From NCBI GenBank assembly GCA_016212635.1, contig JACRFR010000060.1:1-24588 (forward strand): a stretch of DNA of 24,588 nucleotides, given 5' to 3'. Below, piece by piece: positions 18,675-24,588 of the stretch. The notes beneath the pieces were generated by a model, which saw nothing but the letters and a program-made list of their open reading frames with translations, ran no database searches and was not told the DNA's origin. This DNA comes from Candidatus Liptonbacteria bacterium (GTDB taxonomy: Bacteria > Patescibacteriota > Minisyncoccia > UBA6257 > 2-01-FULL-56-20). Position numbers and translations under genes: made by a program. Positions within the stretch are counted from its first letter, which is position 1; the number at the start of each line of letters is the position of its first letter.

Positions 18675-20471
18675 CTATTTCCGGGACTTGGATCTAGTCG
18701 AGAGCTGTATCACCAATTCTTTCAATTCCATAGTTTTTTGCTCGCTTGCCCCATGCTCGCTCGCCTCGCTGGAGCTCCGGCGAAGCGGGCGCACCGTTAC
18801 CGTGCCAGCCGCGGATTCTTTTTCGCCCACGACCAAGACGTAGGGGATTTTCATCATCTCCGCCTCACGTATTCTCTTTCCTAAGGTCTCACTGGCCTCC
18901 GGCAGCTCGGCTCGGAGCCCCGCTTCTTTTAGGGCCAGGAAAACCCTGCCGCCGTACTCCATAAACTTATCCGAGACTGGCAGGATGCGTACCTGCTCCG
19001 GCGCGAGCCACAGGGGTAAGGCTCCGGCCACATGCTCGATCAAGATCGCCAAGAACCTTTCGATCGCGCCCATGATGGCGGCGTGGATCATGACGATGCC
19101 TTCCGGTTGGCCGGTTTCGTTCGTGCAAGCCAGGCCGAACCTTTCCGGCATATTGACGTCGAGCTGGATGGTCGCCACCTGGTGTTCCCGGTCCAGGGCG
19201 TCCTTGCCCATGAAGTCCAACTTCGGTCCGTAAAAAGCGGCTTCTCCCACGCCCTCGAACCAGTCGGTGTTCTTGGCGATTACGATCTCCCGCAGCATAC
19301 CTTCGGCAAACTCCCATTTCTCCGCGTTACCTAAATATTTTTCCGGATGGGCGGGATCATGAAGTGACAGACGTACGCGTAGCTTAAAGCCGAACGCGCC
19401 GTATAACTCCTGGACGATATCCCAGATTTTAAGAAATTCTTCTTTGGCCTGGGGCAGCCGGCAAAAAACATGAGCATCGTCTTGAGTTATGGAGCGCACC
19501 CGGGCCAGACCGGACAGCTCGCCGGTTTGTTCGTCTCGATAGACCATGGTGGTGTTGGCATAACGCTGGGGCAGGTCTCGGTAGCTCCATTGCCGCCGGG
19601 CGTAAATTTGGCAGTGGTGCGGGCAATTCATGGGCTTCATGGCAAACTCATGGCCCTCGCGGGTTTTGATTCGAAAAAGCTCGTCCTTGAACTTATCCCA
19701 GTGGCCACTCTTCTCATAGAGCTCTTTCTTGGTGATATGCGGAATTTCCACTCGTTCGTAGCCGCGGGCCCGACGCAGCTCCCAGACGAAGTCATCCAGC
19801 AGGTTGCGAACTAGCGTGCCGCGCGGTGTCCAAAGCGGTAGGCCAGCGCCGACCATATCCGAGAAAACAAACAAGTCCAATTGCTGGCCGAGTTTCTTGT
19901 GATCGCGCTTTTCGGCTTCTTCCCGCTGCGCCAAATACGCATCCAACTCGGCCTTAGTTAGAAATGCCAGCCCATAGATACGGGTCAGCATTTTGTTCTT
20001 TTCACTGCCCCGCCAGTAGGCGCCCGCCAAACGGTCGAGCTTGAAACTGTCAGGGGCGATCTGCCGCGCATTCTCCACATGTCCGCCCCGGCAAAGGTCC
20101 AGGTAAGAGCCGGAGGTATAAAGGGTCAGGGTTTGGCCGTCTTCAGAGAACTCATCGATCAATTCCAGTTTATAGGGATTGTCTGCAAAAGCAGCGCGCG
20201 CCTCGGCGGCGGTTGCTTCTTGTCGCAAAAAAACAGACCAGGCGGGCAGGATCTCTCGCATTTTGTTTTCGATGGCGGCGAGATCGCTGTCGGAAATGGG
20301 CTTAGAGAATTCGAAGTCGTAGTAGAAACCATTGTCAATTGCGGGGCCGATGGTGCGCTTGGTACCAGGATAGATCTCTAAGACCGCGGCGGCCAAAAGG
20401 TGGGCCAGGGAGTGGCGGTAGCCGGAGAGGTATTCTATATCTGGAGCGTTGGGTTCTGATTGTTTAGACAT
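18675..20471 (-). CDS. thrS: Threonyl-tRNA synthetase (without TGS domain)
   Basis: 598 aa. Class II enzyme that charges tRNA(Thr) and clears mischarged Ser-tRNA(Thr). The protein starts directly with the editing domain: RHSLAHLLAAAV gives His20 and His24, and CRGGH completes the site. The N-terminal TGS domain of about 60 residues is absent, as in many reduced lineages. Class II motifs follow: GAGLPLWTPRGTLVRN, PHITKKELYEKSGHWDKF, PMNCPHHCQIYARR (zinc Cys), MVYRDEQTGELSGLARVRSITQDDAHVFC and MIHAAIMGAIERFLAILIEH. The anticodon-binding domain ends VPYVLVVGEKE-like, here IPYVLVVGEKESAAGTVTVRP. A low-complexity SSSEASEHGASEQ lies near the end. The ATG overlaps the thrC stop by 8 nt, so the two are translationally coupled, thrC first. 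No T-box leader is visible. Confidence 0.96.
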   Translation of the reverse strand: MSKQSEPNAPDIEYLSGYRHSLAHLLAAAVLEIYPGTKRTIGPAIDNGFYYDFEFSKPISDSDLAAIENKMREILPAWSVFLRQEATAAEARAAFADNPYKLELIDEFSEDGQTLTLYTSGSYLDLCRGGHVENARQIAPDSFKLDRLAGAYWRGSEKNKMLTRIYGLAFLTKAELDAYLAQREEAEKRDHKKLGQQLDLFVFSDMVGAGLPLWTPRGTLVRNLLDDFVWELRRARGYERVEIPHITKKELYEKSGHWDKFKDELFRIKTREGHEFAMKPMNCPHHCQIYARRQWSYRDLPQRYANTTMVYRDEQTGELSGLARVRSITQDDAHVFCRLPQAKEEFLKIWDIVQELYGAFGFKLRVRLSLHDPAHPEKYLGNAEKWEFAEGMLREIVIAKNTDWFEGVGEAAFYGPKLDFMGKDALDREHQVATIQLDVNMPERFGLACTNETGQPEGIVMIHAAIMGAIERFLAILIEHVAGALPLWLAPEQVRILPVSDKFMEYGGRVFLALKEAGLRAELPEASETLGKRIREAEMMKIPYVLVVGEKESAAGTVTVRPLRRSSSEASEHGASEQKTMELKELVIQLSTRSKSRK

Positions 20472-21771
20472 GAATTTGAGAGCGAATGGCTTGTTTGAGT
20501 TGGGCCAGGTCGCTTTTGATTATAATAGACTTTTTCTTTTTATGCATTATTTGGGAGAGTCGTTTGGGTAGCGGGACCTTGATACGCAGCCAGGGCTCGA
20601 GGACCTCCCGAAACTTGGCCGGGTGGGCGGTCGCGAGCACCACCGTCAGATCACGCAAGCCGATCTTGAATGCGGCGGCGACACCCACCGCGGTGTGCGG
20701 ATCCAAGAGGTAACGGAAGTCATGGTAGGTTTTCTGAATGATCCGCCGCGTTTCGGTATCGGTGATGCCCGCGCCGGTGATGTCCCGGGCCATGCGCCGG
20801 TGGTTGTTCTGATAGAGTTCCAGCATCCGGGCAAAGTTGCTGGGATTGCCCACGTCCATGGCGTTGGATAAGGTCGCCTCGGATGGGCGCGGCTCAAAAT
20901 GACCAGTGGCCAGATAATCCGGGACTATGCGATTGCGATTGGTCGCCGCCACGAAATGTTTGACCGGCAGGCCCAGGCGGTGCGCCAAAAGACCGGCGGT
21001 CAGATTGCCGAAATTGCCACTGGGTACAACGATCACTGGATTTTCGCGCGCACCCGCCCGCTGGAGTTCCGCCGCGGCGTGAAAATAATAGAAAGATTGG
21101 GGCAGCAAGCGGCCAAAATTGATCGAGTTGGCGGAAGAGAACCGCGCTCGCGAGGTGAGCTCCGGGTCGTTCAAGGCGGCCTTGGCCAGAGCTTGGCAGT
21201 CATCAAAGGAGCCTTGCACCTCCAGGGCGGTGACATTTTCGCCGTAGGTGGTCAGTTGCCGTTCCTGAAGCGGACTCACTCGGCCGCTGGGGTAGAGGAT
21301 GAAAACCCGAATGTGCGGTACCCGGAAAAAACCGCTCGCGACCGCGCTGCCAGTATCGCCGGAAGTGGCCACAATGATATTCAGCTCTTCGCTCTTGCGT
21401 TCCAAAAAATACGCCAAGGCGCGGGCCAGGAAGCGGGCGCCGAAATCCTTAAAAGCCAAAGTAGGTCCGTGGAACAATTCTAGGATGTACAAGTTGTCCC
21501 GAAGTTTTTTAAGCGGCGCGGGAAAGTCAAAAACGCTCCGGATCATAGTCTGGAGAGTGGTGGGTGGTACCTCGCACATGAATTCCTCTGCGACCCGCGT
21601 GGCGATCTGGGCGAAAGAGTGATTGGGCAGGTTGTGAATAAATTCGCGCGGCAAAGAGGGGATAGTGTCCGGCATAAATAAACCGCCATCCGGCGCTAAG
21701 CCGGCCGTGAGGACCTGCTCCAGGGAGTAGTCTCGACATTGACCGCTGGTGCTGTGGAATTTCATGTTCAT
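20464..21771 (-). CDS. thrC: Threonine synthase
   Basis: 435 aa. PLP enzyme that turns O-phosphohomoserine into threonine and phosphate. The N-terminus MKFHSTSGQCRDYSLEQVLTAGLAPDGGLFMPDTIP is typical. HGPTLAFKDFGARFLARAL holds the PLP lysine at residue 108. ATSGDTGSAVASGFF, YPSGRVSPLQERQLTTYGENV, SANSINFGRLLPQ and VPSGNFGNLTAGLLAHRLGLP complete the fold; DVGNPSNFARM and ATAHPAKF lie in the C-terminal part. The gene directly precedes thrS with an 8-nt overlap. Its start, ATGAACATG, abuts a palindromic repeat of the CTGG...CCAG type with no ribosome site; Met3 is an alternative start. No homoserine dehydrogenase or standard ThrB-type kinase is in the window. Confidence 0.95.
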   Translation of the reverse strand: MNMKFHSTSGQCRDYSLEQVLTAGLAPDGGLFMPDTIPSLPREFIHNLPNHSFAQIATRVAEEFMCEVPPTTLQTMIRSVFDFPAPLKKLRDNLYILELFHGPTLAFKDFGARFLARALAYFLERKSEELNIIVATSGDTGSAVASGFFRVPHIRVFILYPSGRVSPLQERQLTTYGENVTALEVQGSFDDCQALAKAALNDPELTSRARFSSANSINFGRLLPQSFYYFHAAAELQRAGARENPVIVVPSGNFGNLTAGLLAHRLGLPVKHFVAATNRNRIVPDYLATGHFEPRPSEATLSNAMDVGNPSNFARMLELYQNNHRRMARDITGAGITDTETRRIIQKTYHDFRYLLDPHTAVGVAAAFKIGLRDLTVVLATAHPAKFREVLEPWLRIKVPLPKRLSQIMHKKKKSIIIKSDLAQLKQAIRSQIHV

Positions 21772-21875
21772 CTGGTGTCATTCCCGTGTCGTGCCGGAGG
21801 CAGATCCGCCTCTGGCGGAAAAACGGGAATCCAGTATTTTCGGGCATGGATCCCGGCTCGTAGGCCGGGATGACA
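21772..21875. repeat. Palindromic repeat element upstream of thrC
   Basis: Two hairpins: CTGG..ATTCCCG/CGGGAAT.CCAG (21772-21834, with an inner GAGGC/GCCTC stem) and ATCCCGGC/GCCGGGAT (21850-21871). Outer ends TGTCATTCCCG and CCGGGATGACA are nearly complementary. It abuts the thrC start codon. Confidence 0.75.
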
Positions 21876-21907
21876 GAAAGGCATGGGGTTTTGTATTTAA
21901 TTTGTAT

Positions 21908-22426
21908 TTAAGGTAGGTCCAAAATATTTTGCGCCGCCTCTTCTGCGCTCAAGTCGTCCGCGTCCAATGCCTGGTGGGCGTACTGCTCCAGGAGTGGCGC
22001 GCGTTCTGCGATAAGCCCCGCCCAGCCCCTTTCCGCGAAGCCCACTATGCCGCGATGGTTGTCGGCATTGTCGCCCGCCCGCCGGATGATCTCCGGCAAA
22101 GATAAACGCAGATAGACGACCACGCACTCCGCCCGCAGTTTTTCCATGACGCTTGGGTAGTAGATGATACTACCACCCGGAGCGAAAACCGTGCCACGAG
22201 TATCCATTTGTAAAGCCCACTCTTCCGCCCGCCGCTTGAACTCCTCGTCGCCAATTTGCGCGAGCAAGTCCGCGTGGCTCATGCCCGCCTTCTCTCTGAT
22301 CACCTCGTCCAGATCCACGAACGGCCAAGCCAAACTTTCGGCAATTATTTTGCCGACAGTGGACTTGCCTGAACCGGACATGCCGATCAGGGCGATTCCG
22401 CGAGGTTTGGGTTTGGTGGGGGACAT
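21908..22426 (-). CDS. Shikimate-kinase-like P-loop kinase
   Basis: 172 aa, the normal length for shikimate kinase. Walker A GMSGSGKST (15-23), then FVDLDEVI with Asp38 and Asp40 as in the family's DxD, then GDEEFKRRAEE, then VFAPGGSIIYY (the family's GG substrate loop) and finally RGIVGF...AERAPLLEQYAHQALDAD, which matches the RxPLY segment. The Arg of the substrate-binding F-R-x-x-E motif is shifted by one position (FKRRAE), so substrate identity is not certain. Shikimate kinase is the default reading. Because the next genes on the strand are thrC and thrS, an alternative is phosphorylation of homoserine to feed ThrC (inference from context only). A palindromic repeat separates it from thrC, so they may not share a transcript. 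Confidence 0.8.
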   Translation of the reverse strand: MSPTKPKPRGIALIGMSGSGKSTVGKIIAESLAWPFVDLDEVIREKAGMSHADLLAQIGDEEFKRRAEEWALQMDTRGTVFAPGGSIIYYPSVMEKLRAECVVVYLRLSLPEIIRRAGDNADNHRGIVGFAERGWAGLIAERAPLLEQYAHQALDADDLSAEEAAQNILDLP

Positions 22427-22467
22427 TCAGGTTAGTTTATCATTTGGCGGTGGTTATCTGATGGCCC

Positions 22468-22514
22468 GTCTTGCGATGACCAAATATTATCGGTTCCGTA
22501 GGTCATCGCAAGAC
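22468..22514. repeat. Inverted repeat upstream of the kinase gene
   Basis: GTCTTGCGATGACC (22468-22481) and GGTCATCGCAAGAC (22501-22514) are exact complements around a 19-nt AT-rich loop. Probably a small mobile palindrome. Confidence 0.85.
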
Positions 22515-22555
22515 ACGAAATTGAAGTGTCTTCGGGTAGTGTTGAGGGGGTTGGC

Positions 22556-22587
22556 GGGGCGCTCGTTCTTACGGAACGGAGCGCCCC
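22556..22587 (-). terminator. Hairpin after the zinc-ribbon gene
   Basis: GGGGCGCTC pairs with GAGCGCCCC, with an inner GTTC/GAAC stem. It starts 6 nt past the stop of the minus-strand gene ending at 22594. No T-tract follows. Confidence 0.5.
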
Positions 22588-22593
22588 ACGGGG

Positions 22594-22788
22594 TTAACAG
22601 TTGGCCAGCCCGCGCGGAGCGGGCGGCGGGTCGGTGGTGGCCGAGTGCATAATGCACACGACCACCACCGATGACTGTCCGCAATCGTTACAGCGGACAA
22701 TCAGCCGGCCGGGCTGGCCGCCGCCCGGCGTGACGTGGATCTTGCTGCTCCCGCAGTGGGGGCAGCAGCCCCTCTCGCTGACTTCCAC
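22594..22788 (-). CDS. Small zinc-ribbon protein, function unknown
   Basis: 64 aa: MEVSERGCCPHCGSSKIHVT, a GGGQPGRLIV turn, then RCNDCGQSSVVVV. Cys9xxCys12 and Cys33xxCys36 form a C4 zinc ribbon of the type found in nucleic-acid-binding and phage-type regulatory proteins. The tail (CIMHSATTDPPPAPRGLANC) is unstructured. The GTG start at 22788 is chosen because AAAGGAGG ends 4 nt upstream, the best ribosome site in the window; an ATG at 22821 would give 75 aa but would bury this site. A hairpin leader similar to the one before the next small minus-strand frame lies upstream, and a hairpin follows the stop. No family name is assigned. It might bind DNA or RNA, but nothing around it fixes a role. 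Confidence 0.7.
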   Translation of the reverse strand: MEVSERGCCPHCGSSKIHVTPGGGQPGRLIVRCNDCGQSSVVVVCIMHSATTDPPPAPRGLANC

Positions 22789-22820
22789 GGCTCCTCCTTT
22801 CTGCGAATCGTGCAGACCCA

Positions 22821-22858
22821 TTCGCGACTATTCGCGTTTAGATTCGCGCCGATTCGCG
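22821..22858. repeat. TTCGCG repeat with 10-12 bp period
   Basis: TTCGCG starts at 22821, 22831, 22843 and 22853. Read on the minus strand this is a CGCGAA series much like the CGCGGA series in gatB. It lies in the leader of the zinc-ribbon gene. Confidence 0.7.
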
Positions 22859-22876
22859 ATTTCCAAAGATTAAAGT

Positions 22877-22930
22877 CCCTCTCCGAGTGGAGAGGGCTTC
22901 TTGGGGTACGATTCAATGATCTTGCCGCAA
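22877..22930 (-). repeat. Leader repeat A upstream of the zinc-ribbon gene
   Basis: On the plus strand: CCCTCTCC/GGAGAGGG hairpin, then CTTCTTGGGGTACGATTC and TCTTGCCGCAA. Repeat B at 23575-23632 has the same order. Each lies upstream of a small minus-strand frame with a strong ribosome site. Confidence 0.65.
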
Positions 22931-23284
22931 AAGGCCGTCTCCACTCAAGGAGAGGTAGTCTTGGTAGTCGTCGTCGTAGATCCCGAGCTTAGTCGAGGGA
23001 TGGTCGTCTTTCGGATTAGTCGTATCATATTTAGGATATTAGATTTGGGTGAGTTTCACGTCAATGGTGCCTGGGGAAAACCAAAAATAGGGTCTCTGTA
23101 TTTTGGGTTTTATTCCTCCTTTGTTATAAAGGAGGCGGCGAGTCCGCGAGCCGGAGGATTTGGGAAGGGGAGGATGGTTCGACTTCGCTCACCACAGGGA
23201 AATCCCTCCCCCCTGCGGGTGCTCCCTTTACTAAGGGAGAATTCAGACAAATACGTAGTTTCGTAACTCAAGGTGTATGAAGCT
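22931..23284. other. Gene-free repeat stretch
   Basis: Contains hairpins CCTCCTTT/AAAGGAGG (around 23116-23133) and CTCCCTTT/AAGGGAG (around 23222-23239), and stretches typical of degenerate palindromic repeats. A 121-codon plus-strand frame at 22901-23266 has no ribosome site and a composition unlike a protein (run of valines from a GTCGTC repeat), so it is not called. Confidence 0.5.
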
Positions 23285-23331
23285 GTTAGAAAATAATACG
23301 GGGGACGTCAGGCATACACCTAGCGTCCCCG
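23285..23331 (-). terminator. Terminator-like hairpin after the 54-aa frame
   Basis: On the minus strand GGGGACG/CGTCCCC with a 16-nt loop is followed by CGTATTATTTTCT, a T-rich tail. It lies about 25 nt past the stop of the frame ending at 23355. Confidence 0.5.
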
Positions 23332-23354
23332 TAATCCTCGCCCCGGCACCCGCG

Positions 23355-23519
23355 TCAGCATTCTTCGCGGTCCGGGAGCATTCCCCTGGGCGCCTCGGCG
23401 GTGGGCGCAAGCCAGGGGCGCTCGGAGCCCGTGGGTCGAGGCTCGACCCGGGGGCTCGGTTTTTGTTGGTCGGCGCCGCTGTCCTCGCGGTCGCCGATTT
23501 CCGTCTGATTCTGTGGCAT
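23355..23519 (-). CDS. Possible small acidic, proline-rich protein
   Basis: 54 aa: MPQNQTEIGDREDSGADQQK, PSPRVEPRPTGSERPWLAP, TAEAPRGMLPDREEC. It is not recognised and is predicted to be disordered. In its favour: AAAGGAG about 8 nt before the ATG, a leader repeat (B) shared with the neighbouring zinc-ribbon gene, and a terminator-like hairpin with a T-rich tail after the stop. Against it: low-complexity composition, and a strong plus-strand terminator hairpin (23423-23464) inside the frame, which could mean the locus encodes a plus-strand RNA instead. Confidence 0.4.
   Translation of the reverse strand: MPQNQTEIGDREDSGADQQKPSPRVEPRPTGSERPWLAPTAEAPRGMLPDREEC
23423..23464 (+). terminator. Strong plus-strand intrinsic terminator
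   Basis: GAGCCC (23425-23430) pairs with GGGCTC (23452-23457) and GGGTCGAG with CTCGACCC inside it, followed by GGTTTTTG. No plus-strand gene ends here; a plus-strand RNA from about 23300 is possible (TAATAC at 23294-23299, weak -35). Confidence 0.6.
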
Positions 23520-23574
23520 GTCAAGGTTCTCCTTTGTCCGCGCCGCTTCTCAAAGCTGCGACGCGAATCGATAA

Positions 23575-23632
23575 CCCCCTCTTTGGGGAGGGGGTTTCTT
23601 GGGGTACGATTTCGGGTTCCATCCTGCCGCAA
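23575..23632 (-). repeat. Leader repeat B upstream of the 54-aa frame
   Basis: CCCCCTC/GAGGGGG hairpin, then TTTCTTGGGGTACGATTTC and CCTGCCGCAAGAG on the plus strand. Shares 16 contiguous bases (TTCTTGGGGTACGATT) and the same order of parts with repeat A. Confidence 0.65.
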
Positions 23633-23778
23633 GAGACCACCTCCCCTAGGGATCGGCCTTATTCGCGACGACGTTGTTGGAATTCCGAGTCACTCTTGTC
23701 ATGTCTATCATGTTAGGTTTGGGTGGATACCTGGTCAATCATGGTTGGGGATAAGTTGGTTTATCCTCTAGCTCGCGT

Positions 23779-23901
23779 GGCGCTGTTCGGAAACGTCAAA
23801 AAGTTATTCCCTGAGCCCGTCGAAGGGTAGCTTTTTGGCGGGTACATGGCATGGCCCTCGACAAGCTCGGGCAATAAAATCGGTGGTTTCCGAACAGCGC
23901 C
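23779..23901. mobile_element. 123-bp MITE, copy 2
   Basis: Perfect 16-bp inverted ends GGCGCTGTTCGGAAAC / GTTTCCGAACAGCGCC. Flanked by AGCTCGCGT (23770-23778) and AGCTCACGT (23902-23910), a 9-bp target duplication with one mismatch. Nearly identical to copy 1 in miaA (3 differences). Its right flank ends on the first base of the -35 box of the next gene. Confidence 0.93.
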
Positions 23902-23909
23902 AGCTCACG

Positions 23910-23939
23910 TTGACCGAGCGACCGAGTAGTTGCTAAAAT
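23910..23939 (+). promoter_or_regulatory. Promoter of the secreted-protein gene
   Basis: TTGACC (23910-23915) and TAAAAT (23934-23939) are 18 nt apart. The ATG begins 7 nt after the -10 box, so the transcript should be leaderless. Confidence 0.6.
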
Positions 23940-23945
23940 CTACCC

Positions 23946-24588
23946 ATGCGGCACAGAACCAAGTATGTCTTGATCGGCGCGGCATTTTTGCTTTTCACCC
24001 TAGGCGCCACGGCGCAGGCGGCATCTTTCGCGGCCGCCGCTCCGACCTGGGGAGATTTTAGGTGGCTCACGCTTTTTGAGGGGCTGGGGGGCTACACTAC
24101 CCAGGGCCACGTCTGGGCGGATGGCACCCAGTTGCGTCTCGCGACCGAGCAAGTGCGGGGCAGCAGGGCTTGGTTGATCAAGCAGCCCGCTTGGCAAAAC
24201 TTCTTATCTTTCGCCCAGCCCAGCCAACTCCAGACCGCCCTTGTAATCTCCACTTCCACTGGAATGACGGCATATCTGGTTCACGGTTCGGCCATGGAAT
24301 CGACCGGGCGAAGCTACTATGGATTTAAAGTTGTGAACAATTCCTTGTGGGGTGTTTCGAGCGGCAACGGTACCTCCACCGAGCAGGCGGTTCTGTTGTC
24401 TAATGTACTTTCACCCACCGAGGTATATTTAGTGGAGGCGCGCTACTACCCCAAGAGTCGGGTGGAATTTACCCTGCGCACCCCGGTAAATGGCAAAACC
24501 ACCAAGGGCGTTATCCGCCGCGGCCTACCGGCAATCACCAATCGACCTCACATTGATCTGGTCAACGCGACCGTGGAGTCTACCGACG
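23946..24588 (+). CDS. Secreted protein of unknown function, cut by the window end
   Basis: At least 214 aa; the frame is open to the last base and the 3' end lies outside. A signal peptide is clear: MRHRTK, then hydrophobic YVLIGAAFLLFTLGA, then TAQAA with likely cleavage after AQA (about residue 25). The mature part is rich in Gly, Ser, Thr and Trp with beta-type patterns: FRWLTLFEGLGGYTTQGHVW, ATEQVRGSRAWLIKQPAW, LQTALVISTSTGMTAYLVH, YYGFKVVNNSLWGVSSGNGT and VYLVEARYYPKSRVEFTLR. This resembles a concanavalin/laminin-G-like jelly-roll surface domain, but no signature motif is seen, so this is only a guess. It is probably a cell-surface or exported protein. The promoter directly upstream has a MITE against its -35 box. 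Start choice is supported by the leaderless promoter. Confidence 0.75.
   Translation, partial: MRHRTKYVLIGAAFLLFTLGATAQAASFAAAAPTWGDFRWLTLFEGLGGYTTQGHVWADGTQLRLATEQVRGSRAWLIKQPAWQNFLSFAQPSQLQTALVISTSTGMTAYLVHGSAMESTGRSYYGFKVVNNSLWGVSSGNGTSTEQAVLLSNVLSPTEVYLVEARYYPKSRVEFTLRTPVNGKTTKGVIRRGLPAITNRPHIDLVNATVESTD

Noticed and set aside
20472..21907. T-box or threonine attenuator before thrC
   Set aside because: The sequence upstream of thrC is a palindromic repeat; no T-box motif, specifier loop or run of Thr codons is visible.
22901..23266. 121-codon plus-strand frame
   Set aside because: It has no ribosome site, a valine run derived from a GTCGTC repeat, and overlaps repeats typical of intergenic DNA.

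Overview
The window most likely comes from a Candidate Phyla Radiation (Patescibacteria) type bacterium with moderately high GC. Supporting signs are a threonyl-tRNA synthetase without a TGS domain, ribosomal protein S6 with an added C-terminal helix, a membrane protein with a CxD...NQGExGVDCGGxC motif, a SAM-hydrolase-like protein of the short divergent type, compact overlapping genes, and spacers packed with palindromic repeats. TGA acts as a stop (rodA, mltG). This placement is inference from gene style, not from a phylogenetic marker search.

Layout. 1-600: a rearranged 5S rRNA locus. One complete 5S (217-332) lies inside the loop C position of a second, split 5S, and a decayed third copy follows. 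601-948: a duplicated promoter/leader separated by a small structured stretch with an intrinsic terminator. 949-11406 (+): SAM-hydrolase-like gene, then a tight run of a membrane-anchored Cys-motif protein, rodA/ftsW, mltG and one continuous rpoB-rpoC fusion gene (about 2240 aa). 11412-13225 (+): rpsF, ssb and rplK, separated by two copies of a near-palindromic element of about 141 bp that fill the intergenic gaps almost exactly. 13548-15695 (+): hicB, hicA and gatB, with a 171-bp hairpin element between hicB and hicA. 15696-17220: mostly repeats (a 166-bp MITE with a target duplication, a 48-bp perfect palindrome) plus one small CxxC protein gene with a strong promoter. 17221-22426 (-): miaA, thrS, thrC and a shikimate-kinase-like gene. 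22427-23945: two small minus-strand genes with related leaders, among repeats. 23946-end (+): a secreted protein cut by the window edge.

How it fits together. The 1849-11406 run links peptidoglycan elongation (RodA, MltG) to the RNA polymerase core. rpsF/ssb/rplK and gatB serve translation and replication. thrC overlaps thrS, so threonine synthesis and charging look co-expressed, and the adjacent small kinase may belong to that module. Several genes have a -10-like box only 6-12 nt upstream of the ATG, suggesting leaderless mRNAs. The most unusual points are the rpoBC fusion, the nested 5S, the 123-bp MITE inserted in frame in miaA with 9-bp target duplications, the heptamer repeats inside miaA, and the roughly 10-bp phased CGCGGA repeat inside gatB.
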